64,000 nucleotides of DNA from Bog-950 sp046329535 (GTDB lineage: Bacteria; Bacteroidota; Bacteroidia; Chitinophagales; LD1): positions 1-64,000 of the forward strand of contig JAXLUN010000010.1 in NCBI GenBank assembly GCA_046329535.1. The letters are read 5' to 3'. Below are positions 41,683 to 48,473 of the stretch, in pieces (the stretch's first letter is position 1; each line of letters opens with the position of its first letter). A model generated the notes under the pieces. It was not told where the DNA came from. It did no database searches and saw nothing but the letters and a program-made list of their open reading frames with translations. Both the position numbers and the translations under genes were made by a program.

Positions 41683-41997
41683 ATGATTCTTGTTACCCGT
41701 TTTGTTCCTTATTCGGCTATGGCCTTGTATCCGTTTATACTGGTTAAAAGAGAAGAGATGAAACAGAACGTCATTCTGATTCATCATGAAAAGATACATC
41801 ACCGCCAGCAACTGGAACTGTTGATTGTGCCTTTTTACCTGCTGTATCTGTTTAACTATCTGTTTAACCTGCTTCGTTATCGTAATCATTACAAAGCCTA
41901 TCGCGAAATTATTTTTGAGCGTGAAGCCTTTCAAATGGATAATGATTTGGATTATTTGAGCAGAAGGAAGATGTTTGCCTTCGTTAAATTTCGGTAG
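41683..41997 (+). CDS. Small HExxH membrane-associated protein, possible minimal metallopeptidase
   Basis: 104 residues. HHEKIHHRQQLELL contains a gluzincin-like zinc motif HEKIH (His35, Glu36, His39), followed by a hydrophobic helix (PFYLLYLFNYLFNLL) and then YREIIFEREAFQMDND, in which Glu79 or Glu81 could be the third ligand. This spacing recalls the catalytic core of M56/BlaR1-type peptidases reduced to its minimum. I recall similar short proteins annotated as hypothetical across Bacteroidota. Whether it cleaves anything is unknown. It lies between the PI-PLC gene and queD, 33 bases before queD, and is probably co-transcribed with it. Confidence 0.7.
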   Translation: MILVTRFVPYSAMALYPFILVKREEMKQNVILIHHEKIHHRQQLELLIVPFYLLYLFNYLFNLLRYRNHYKAYREIIFEREAFQMDNDLDYLSRRKMFAFVKFR

Positions 41998-42030
41998 TTC
42001 ATTCAATCACTTTCTACATCCTGATGCCTT

Positions 42031-42438
42031 ATGCGCGTTTCTGTTTTTCGTAAAATAACCTTCAATGCTTCTCACCGCTTGTATCGTAAAGACTGGAGCG
42101 ATGAAAAGAACAAGGAAGTTTTTGGTTTGTGTTCTAACCCTAATTATCACGGCCACAACTATCGCCTAGATGTAAAAGTAACCGGTGAGATAAACCCCGA
42201 AACCGGATACGTTATTGATCTGGGAAAACTGGACGAGCTGGTTAAGAAAGAAATTCACGACCGCTTTGATCACAGCAATCTGAATCTGGATGCCATTGAA
42301 TTTAAAGACCTGAATCCTACCGGAGAAAATATTGTAGTGGTGATTTATAATCTGCTTCGTCCGCAACTAGATGCTGCCTACGATTTGCAGGTACGCCTCT
42401 GGGAAACCGAGCGCAACTACTTTGAGTATCCTACGTAA
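42031..42438 (+). CDS. queD: 6-carboxytetrahydropterin synthase (QueD/PTPS family)
   Basis: 135 residues. The zinc histidines are His15 (NASHRL), His40 and His42 (NYHGHNY), Cys34 is the catalytic cysteine (FGLCSNPN), and Asp80-His81 (RFDHSNLN) with the C-terminal WETERNYFEY complete the active site. The enzyme turns dihydroneopterin triphosphate into 6-carboxytetrahydropterin for queuosine in tRNA; some relatives make tetrahydropterins instead. It is preceded by the small HExxH gene. Confidence 0.93.
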   Translation: MRVSVFRKITFNASHRLYRKDWSDEKNKEVFGLCSNPNYHGHNYRLDVKVTGEINPETGYVIDLGKLDELVKKEIHDRFDHSNLNLDAIEFKDLNPTGENIVVVIYNLLRPQLDAAYDLQVRLWETERNYFEYPT

Positions 42439-42519
42439 TTCTTTCGGATGTTAAGATTGAATGGAGCGCCCTGTAAATCTAAATAGCTTAACAGCCTGAT
42501 ACCTTCGTAAGGTAACACA

Positions 42520-43536
42520 CTATTTAAAAACTACATCCATATACACCGGCAGGTGGTCACTATAACCGGCTACCCATTTACCGTTTGCATAAGTGCGGTT
42601 AGGAATCATCCCATATTTCGGATGATTAAACAATAGCCAGGCCGGTGAGTAAATATGAGCTTCGCCCTGACGAATGAAATAGCGGTTCTTGGTATTTACC
42701 AGATTATCGGAAACAATCAGCTGGTCAAATACATCATGTTGATCTTGATAGCGGAGGCTGAACTCACCCTTCTCTTCCAGCGGTTTCATGAGGTTTACCA
42801 TCTGCGGAGCTTTGCTGCTCTTTTCACGCGCGGTTATAAAATGTAAACTGGTGTCGGAAGGGTTATCGTTAAAGTCGCCCATGGCTACTACGCGTGCATA
42901 TGGTTCGCCCAGATACAGGTTTTCCAGTTTAGCTTTTAGTGTTTTTGCGGCAAACATCCGTTTCCGTTCGCTTTCTTCCTTTTCGCCCCTGCGGCTGGGC
43001 CAGTGGTTGATGAAAAAGTAAATGGAATAATCTTCACTCATAAAGCCTTTGAAGTATAGTATGTCACGGGTTTTATCTTTTGTTTGATAAATAAAGTTGA
43101 CCGGCAGGGTTGCGTCAAACACCTCCTCAATAAAATCTTTGTTGTACAGCAGCGCACAGTCAATGCCGCGCTCGTCAGGAGAATCGTGATGAATAATACC
43201 CAGGTTGAATTTTTTCATGGCCGGTTGAACAATTAAATCTTCCAGCACCTGACGGTTTTCTATTTCACTTAAACCAATAGCCAGCGGCTGAATAGTATCC
43301 AGCATAGAAGAAAGCACACGCGCTACATGATTCAGCTTAACCTGATATTTTTTGGAGTTCCATTTATTTTTTGAGTCGGGCAGAAAATCTTCATCCTGCG
43401 TATCGGGCGAGTTAATGGTATCGAACAGATTTTCTACATTATAGAAAATAATTCGGGCCGGTTTTAAGAGCGATTCGGTTTGTGCATGCAGGGCAGAAAA
43501 GGAAACCAACAGAGATAGCAACAGTAGTTTTTTCAC
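42520..43536 (-). CDS. Secreted endonuclease/exonuclease/phosphatase-family protein
   Basis: 338 residues with a signal peptide (1-19, ending LHAQ). The EEP fold motifs are FYNVENLFDTINSPD (catalytic Asn), IGLSEIENRQVL (metal Glu), NHWPSRRGEKEESERKRM, VAMGDFNDNPSD (Asp-x-Asn) and a final YSDHLPVYMDV (catalytic His). Such proteins are secreted nucleases or phosphodiesterases; the NVENLFD form is common in Bacteroidota. It overlaps the preceding SDR gene by 4 bases (ATGA), so it is the third gene of the sterol-reductase operon. Confidence 0.88.
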   Translation of the reverse strand: MKKLLLLSLLVSFSALHAQTESLLKPARIIFYNVENLFDTINSPDTQDEDFLPDSKNKWNSKKYQVKLNHVARVLSSMLDTIQPLAIGLSEIENRQVLEDLIVQPAMKKFNLGIIHHDSPDERGIDCALLYNKDFIEEVFDATLPVNFIYQTKDKTRDILYFKGFMSEDYSIYFFINHWPSRRGEKEESERKRMFAAKTLKAKLENLYLGEPYARVVAMGDFNDNPSDTSLHFITAREKSSKAPQMVNLMKPLEEKGEFSLRYQDQHDVFDQLIVSDNLVNTKNRYFIRQGEAHIYSPAWLLFNHPKYGMIPNRTYANGKWVAGYSDHLPVYMDVVFK

Positions 43537-44417
43537 TTCAGATATTTATGTTCAGCAATCAGATTCAGTTCATTACTTACGCTAAGAGGCGCAAAGCCCA
43601 AACTTAACGCTTTTGAAATGTCAAGCGATACATCGGCCGGCCGAGGAGCAGCCATCTTCACATCTTTTTGCGAGCAACTATCGAGCAGTGTTTCATCCAG
43701 CTTAAAAGCCTTTACCACTTCTTTTCCAAAATTATACCGCGAAAGTCTATCGGGCCCGGCCAGATGAATAATTCCGCTGTTATGCCACATTAGTTTAAGT
43801 ATTCCTTCGCTGATGCTACACGCTCCGCATACGCTGCGATACTCATCATTAAACAACTTTGCTTTTTCCCCACGCTTAATTTGCGTAATAAACTGCTGCA
43901 TATATGAACGTTCGCTCGCTTCGCGCAAGCCAAACATCAAAGGCAGGCGAAACACGGTGGCATTCGGGTAAATACGAAGCACTTCTTCTTCTGCTAAAGC
44001 CTTTTGTTCGCCATAAATATTCAGCGGATTCTTGTGGTCAGTTTCGGTATACATACCCTGTGTGCCGTCAAATACCAGATCGGTAGAAGTGAATGCCATG
44101 GGAATACTGTAATCACTACAAATGCCCGCAATATTTTTGGTGGCTTCCACATTCACTGCGTAACTCAGTTCTTTGTTTAGCTGGCAAAAATTAGAATCGG
44201 AAATAGCTGCTGCGTGTATGATAGCATCGGGTTCAATATCATCAATGATATTACCCAGTTCAATATAGTTGGTGATGTCGCAGTTAACTTGCACCGCATC
44301 GGTGAAGTTGATAGGCTTTGTGTTCCAAATACCATATACCTCCAGGTCTTTGGCTGCAATCCGCATCAGGTGATAACCCAAAAAACCCGAGGCCCCTGTC
44401 AGGATTATTTTCTTCAT
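43533..44417 (-). CDS. NAD(P)-dependent sugar-nucleotide reductase-like SDR (RmlD type)
   Basis: 294-residue extended short-chain dehydrogenase. It has GASGFLGYHLMR (8-19) as the dinucleotide loop, HAAAISDSNFC (66-76) with the conserved Ala-Ala, the serine region AFTSTDLVFDG and the catalytic pair in YGEQKALAEEEVL (Tyr-x3-Lys). FTSTDLVFDG and YGEQKALAE closely follow dTDP-4-dehydrorhamnose reductase. The neighbours do not form a sugar cluster, however: the gene sits 3 bases after a sterol reductase gene and overlaps an EEP gene. A reductase or epimerase acting with the sterol enzyme is therefore possible but unproven. Confidence 0.78.
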   Translation of the reverse strand: MKKIILTGASGFLGYHLMRIAAKDLEVYGIWNTKPINFTDAVQVNCDITNYIELGNIIDDIEPDAIIHAAAISDSNFCQLNKELSYAVNVEATKNIAGICSDYSIPMAFTSTDLVFDGTQGMYTETDHKNPLNIYGEQKALAEEEVLRIYPNATVFRLPLMFGLREASERSYMQQFITQIKRGEKAKLFNDEYRSVCGACSISEGILKLMWHNSGIIHLAGPDRLSRYNFGKEVVKAFKLDETLLDSCSQKDVKMAAPRPADVSLDISKALSLGFAPLSVSNELNLIAEHKYLK

Positions 44418-44420
44418 AGG

Positions 44421-45737
44421 CTATACTAATCCGGGAATGATTTTATAAGGAACCAGTTTGCGGTATTCAAGCCAATACGGACCATACTTTTTACTACACT
44501 TGGCCTCATCTCTAAAGGCACGGTGGGTGAGTAGTATGCACAGAAAAAGGAAATAGAAAAACGGCATCAGATAATCAAACCCGGTAGCACAACTCCAGAA
44601 AAAGGCGGCCATTAGTTCGGGCACATAATGAAAGTGACTGCTGATTCCCCAAAAACCCGAAGCCAGTAAGAGGTTTTCTTTTTCTTCTCCGGTTTCTGTG
44701 GTGTATTTGGCATGTATCAGCACGGGCGCTTGTCCCCAAATAGTAGTAACGCCATGCGTGGCACGAACCACTTGACGTTGTCTGTCAGCCCAATAATTAA
44801 CGAAGATAGAAGCAAGCCCTGCAGTGAAAATTAATGCCGCAGCCCAAAGCGGTAAGCCCACGGGATGTTTGACCATAAACAGAACAGGTGAGGTATATAT
44901 AGCCGGAACCCAAACCAAACAGCCCCAGCAGATGTAGAAGCCAGCCCGGTCAACAATAATATCCATGGAGCGCATGTAGCCTGCCTCCCAGATAAAAAAC
45001 TTGAACAGATAAATGACAATCAAGGCTGCCGAAATGATAATAGACCAATCCGCATTGCCTGTAATTTTATATTGCGCAAAAGCAAATGAGGTAACTGAAA
45101 CGGCCCAGCCTGTCATACCAAACCGGCAATTGGTAAACTGTTTAACATCCCATCCCAATATGCGCGGATATAGTTCAGTGCCCCAGTAGTAATCGAAAAT
45201 AAAGTTACCGGTGCTGCTGTTGTCAGTAGTAGACGGGAAGTATTTTCCTTTGAAATATAGGAACAAACAGAATACCAGTGCGGTGAAGTTCAGGGCGCCC
45301 AATATATCACCAAAGTTTTCGTAAACAATGGCCGGTGAGAAGAGGTCAAGGCCGGCTGTGCATAAAAAGAAAAGTGCGAAGGTGATGATATAAGAAGCCA
45401 GACCATTGTCTTTATACTCAGGTAAATTACCCATAGGAGTAATGGTGCCTGTATATTTTTTGCCCGGCAGTACACGCATCAGTATCAGTTGAAGCGCACC
45501 AAATACACCAATAATTTTCCAGGCTGTAGCCGTTCCGAAAAAGCGCGCGAACCACACTTGGTTCACTACCTCAAGAAAACCTTTGGCCGTTATTTCATTC
45601 CACAGAGTTAAAAAAGAACCATCCAGTTCTACTGCTGTGTGCCACATAAGCATGGCAAAAAACGGAGTTACAAAAACTAAAAATATGGGAACGATATAAC
45701 GGGTGAGGATATTCTCTTCTGTAACAGTTTTGCTCAT
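44421..45737 (-). CDS. Sterol reductase, ERG4/ERG24 family (7-dehydrocholesterol reductase-like)
   Basis: 438 residues with about ten membrane spans. The family landmarks are in order: FIFDYYWGTELYPRI (179-193, the sterol-reductase signature region), FFIWEAGYMRSMDIIVDRAGFY (247-268), WGCLVWVPAIYT (271-282), NYWADRQRQ with IWGQAPVLI, LLASGFWGISSHFHYVPEL (357-375) and the C-terminal ILLTHRAFRDEAKCSKKYGPYWLEY (401-425) followed by VPYKIIPG. These match DHCR7 better than C14 or C24 reductases. The enzyme would use NADPH to saturate a ring double bond in a sterol. No sterol-forming gene (squalene epoxidase, oxidosqualene cyclase) is in the window. It starts 15 bases after the lpd terminator and heads an operon with the SDR and EEP genes. 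Confidence 0.88.
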   Translation of the reverse strand: MSKTVTEENILTRYIVPIFLVFVTPFFAMLMWHTAVELDGSFLTLWNEITAKGFLEVVNQVWFARFFGTATAWKIIGVFGALQLILMRVLPGKKYTGTITPMGNLPEYKDNGLASYIITFALFFLCTAGLDLFSPAIVYENFGDILGALNFTALVFCLFLYFKGKYFPSTTDNSSTGNFIFDYYWGTELYPRILGWDVKQFTNCRFGMTGWAVSVTSFAFAQYKITGNADWSIIISAALIVIYLFKFFIWEAGYMRSMDIIVDRAGFYICWGCLVWVPAIYTSPVLFMVKHPVGLPLWAAALIFTAGLASIFVNYWADRQRQVVRATHGVTTIWGQAPVLIHAKYTTETGEEKENLLLASGFWGISSHFHYVPELMAAFFWSCATGFDYLMPFFYFLFLCILLTHRAFRDEAKCSKKYGPYWLEYRKLVPYKIIPGLV

Positions 45738-45752
45738 GGGGTTGGTTTAAAT

Positions 45753-45783
45753 AAAAAAATCCGAAGCAGTTAAACTTCGGATT
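45753..45783 (-). terminator. Terminator of the odhA-odhB-lpd operon
   Basis: On the minus strand a 9-bp stem (AATCCGAAG / CTTCGGATT, 8-nt loop) ends in a T-run. It lies only 15 bases before the sterol reductase ATG, and no consensus promoter fits in between. Confidence 0.8.
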
Positions 45784-45806
45784 GTAATATATTGAATGAA
45801 TTCAAA

Positions 45807-47210
45807 TTACATATTCAATGCCCTGTTATCGGTGGCAATCAAACAGGCTTCTTTAAATGCCTCGGTATAGGTAGGATGAGGGTGGCTCATGCGCGAAATA
45901 TCTTCGGCACTGGCGCGGTATTCCATAGCCACAACGCCTTCAATAATTAAATCGGCTGCCCGGGCACCAATAATATGAACGCCTAAAATCTCATCGGTTT
46001 CCTTATCGGCCAGTACTTTTACAAAGCCATCTAAATCACCACTAGCTCTGGAACGACCCAACGCACGGAATGGAAATTTACCGCTCTTGTAGGTTACTCC
46101 TTTCAGTTTCAGTTCCTGTTCGGTGGCTCCTACGCTGGCTGCTTCGGGCCAGGTGTAAGCCACACCGGGTATCAGGTTATAATGAATGTGCGGATGTTGT
46201 CCGGCAATGACTTCGGCTACAAACACGCCCTCTTCTTCAGCCTTATGAGCCAGCATGGCACCACGCACTACATCGCCTATGGCATAAATGCCGGCAACTG
46301 AAGTTTCCAATTTGTCATTCACAGCAATGCGGCCCCGATCATCGGTTTTAAGTCCCGCATTTTCCAACGCTAATCCTTGTGTAAACGGAACTCGACCCAC
46401 TGCCACTAGACAGTAATCGCCTTTTATCTCTACTTTTTCTCCGGCTTTGTTTTCGGCAGTTACAGTTACTTCATTTTTCTTAACCGATGCTCCGGTTACC
46501 TTAGTAGAAAGCATAAACTCCATACCCTGTTTGCGTAATACGCGCAACAACTCTTTCCCTAAATCGTCATCCATGGAAGGAACAATCTTATCCAGAAACT
46601 CAACCACGGTAACTTTGGCTCCTAAACGGAGAAATACCGACCCCAGTTCTACTCCTATAATGCCACCTCCTATTATAACCAGATGTTTAGGCACCTCCGG
46701 CAAATTCAAGGCTTCGGTAGAAGTAATGATTCTCTTCTTATCAACCGTAATAAAAGGAAGATTGGTGGGTTTGCTGCCGGTGGCTATAATTGTTTTTTCA
46801 GTTTCCAGTTCGGTTACTTCTCCTTTAGAGTTTGTAACAGCAATTTTGTTTTTAGAAACAAACGAACCGGTGCCGTAATAAGTATCAATTTTATTTTTCT
46901 TCATCAAAAACGCAATGCCATCATTGTTGGCTTTCACTACACCGTTTTTACGGGCAACCATTTTTGTGAAATCGAAACTCAAACCTTTGGTAGCAATACC
47001 GTGATCTTCGAAGGCATGTTCTGCATTATGATAATGCTCCGATGAATCGAGTAAAGCTTTTGATGGAATACAGCCTACATTGGTACAGGTTCCTCCCAGC
47101 ACATCATATTTTTCTATAATGGCAACCTTCATTCCCAATTGCGCGCTGCGAATAGCTGCAATATATCCACCTGGTCCGGAACCAATCACTACTACATTAT
47201 ACTTCGACAT
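45807..47210 (-). CDS. lpdA: Dihydrolipoyl dehydrogenase (E3)
   Basis: 467 residues from ATG 47210; a TTG three codons upstream is possible but immediately follows the odhB stop. VVVIGSGPGGYIAAIRSAQ binds FAD, GGTCTNVGCIPSK holds the redox-active disulfide, VIIGGGIIGVELGSVF binds NAD, AIGDVVRGAMLAHKAEEEG is the second FAD site and HPHPTYTEAFKEA contains the catalytic His-Glu pair. It reoxidises lipoamide of the 2-oxoglutarate dehydrogenase complex (and probably other complexes). It is last gene of the odhA-odhB-lpd operon. Confidence 0.97.
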   Translation of the reverse strand: MSKYNVVVIGSGPGGYIAAIRSAQLGMKVAIIEKYDVLGGTCTNVGCIPSKALLDSSEHYHNAEHAFEDHGIATKGLSFDFTKMVARKNGVVKANNDGIAFLMKKNKIDTYYGTGSFVSKNKIAVTNSKGEVTELETEKTIIATGSKPTNLPFITVDKKRIITSTEALNLPEVPKHLVIIGGGIIGVELGSVFLRLGAKVTVVEFLDKIVPSMDDDLGKELLRVLRKQGMEFMLSTKVTGASVKKNEVTVTAENKAGEKVEIKGDYCLVAVGRVPFTQGLALENAGLKTDDRGRIAVNDKLETSVAGIYAIGDVVRGAMLAHKAEEEGVFVAEVIAGQHPHIHYNLIPGVAYTWPEAASVGATEQELKLKGVTYKSGKFPFRALGRSRASGDLDGFVKVLADKETDEILGVHIIGARAADLIIEGVVAMEYRASAEDISRMSHPHPTYTEAFKEACLIATDNRALNM

Positions 47211-47221
47211 AGAATTCAATT

Positions 47222-48448
47222 TTAAAGGTCTAACAATAGTTCAACGGGGTCAGCACCCACCAGCATTTTATGCGGGTTTTCTAAATAGTCTTTTACGGCT
47301 ACCAGAAAACTAACTGATTCTTTTCCGTCAATTACCCGATGGTCGTAACTTAAAGCCACATACATCATGGGTCTGATGACTACCTGTCCGTCAATAGCCA
47401 TCGGACGGTCCTGCACTTTATGCATTCCCAAAATGGCTGTTTGAGGAGGGTTGATAATAGGAGTAGACATTAAAGAGCCGAATACTCCACCGTTAGAGAT
47501 AGTGAACGTTCCACCGCTCATATCTTCCATAGTCAATAATCCGTCACGTCCTTTAATCGCCAGTTTCTTTACTTCCTTTTCAATTTCGGCCAGCGATAGT
47601 GATTCTGCATTTCGAATAACCGGCACCACCAATCCTTTAGGGGTTGATACGGCAATAGAAATATCGCAGTAATCGTGGTAGATGATATTGCCTTCATCAA
47701 TAGATGCGTTGACAGAAGGGAATTTTTCCAGCGCCAGACAAACTGCTTTGGTAAAGAAACTCATCATGCCCAGATTCACTTCATTCTTTTTCTTGAAAGC
47801 TTCGGCATATTTTTCACGCACCTTGTTAATGGCAGTCATGTCCACTTCATTAAAAGTGGTAAGCATGGCCGTAGAGTTTTTAGAATAAACCAACCGCTCA
47901 GAAATGGTTTTGCGCAAACGGCTCATTTTCTCCACGCGCTCGTTTCTGCTAAATGCCGCTTTGCCTCCGCTTACTTTATTCTTAACTGCCTCTAACGCAT
48001 CGTTCTTGGTAATTCTTCCACCAACTCCGGTACCTTTTACATCGGTATTCTTAACGCCACCTTCCGATAAAATTTTATTGGCAGCAGGTGAAGGTGTTCC
48101 GCTGGCGTAAGAAGTTTTTTGCGACTGAACTTCTTCTTTTTTTACTTCCACCTTTTTATCAATAACAACTTCCTGTTTTTTAGCAGCAGATTGTTCTGAC
48201 ACTGCGGGAGCCGCAGCCGTTTCGTCTATCTGGCAGATTAGTGCACCAATTTTTAAATCATCACCATCTTTGGCAATCAGCTTCACTACTCCTGCAACAG
48301 GCGATGGAAGTTCCTGAGAAGCTTTATCGGTTTCAAACTCACAAAGCGGCTGATCCAGATTTACATAATCGCCATCTTTTACCAGCCAGCGACTGAGCGT
48401 TACTTCGGCAATAGATTCGGCAAGGGCGGGAACTTTTACTTCTGTCAT
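47222..48448 (-). CDS. odhB: 2-oxoglutarate dehydrogenase E2, dihydrolipoyl succinyltransferase
   Basis: 408 residues. The N-terminal lipoyl domain has the modified lysine in FETDKASQELPSP (Lys42). A Lys/Glu-rich linker leads to the peripheral subunit-binding domain (SPAANKILSEGGVKNTDVKG). The catalytic domain carries FNEVDMTAINKVREKYAE and the active site SYDHRVIDGKESVSFL with the His and Asp of acyltransferases. It transfers succinyl groups to CoA in the TCA cycle. It lies between odhA (25-base gap) and lpd (11-base gap), which favours succinyl over acetyl specificity. Confidence 0.96.
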   Translation of the reverse strand: MTEVKVPALAESIAEVTLSRWLVKDGDYVNLDQPLCEFETDKASQELPSPVAGVVKLIAKDGDDLKIGALICQIDETAAAPAVSEQSAAKKQEVVIDKKVEVKKEEVQSQKTSYASGTPSPAANKILSEGGVKNTDVKGTGVGGRITKNDALEAVKNKVSGGKAAFSRNERVEKMSRLRKTISERLVYSKNSTAMLTTFNEVDMTAINKVREKYAEAFKKKNEVNLGMMSFFTKAVCLALEKFPSVNASIDEGNIIYHDYCDISIAVSTPKGLVVPVIRNAESLSLAEIEKEVKKLAIKGRDGLLTMEDMSGGTFTISNGGVFGSLMSTPIINPPQTAILGMHKVQDRPMAIDGQVVIRPMMYVALSYDHRVIDGKESVSFLVAVKDYLENPHKMLVGADPVELLLDL

Positions 48449-48473
48449 TTTATCGTAATTGTATGTTTCTTAA

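Noticed and set aside
43533..44417. 3-beta-hydroxysteroid dehydrogenase partner of the sterol reductase
   Set aside because: Its motifs (STDLVFDG, YGEQKALAE) fit sugar-nucleotide reductases of the RmlD type better, so a steroid role is not claimed.
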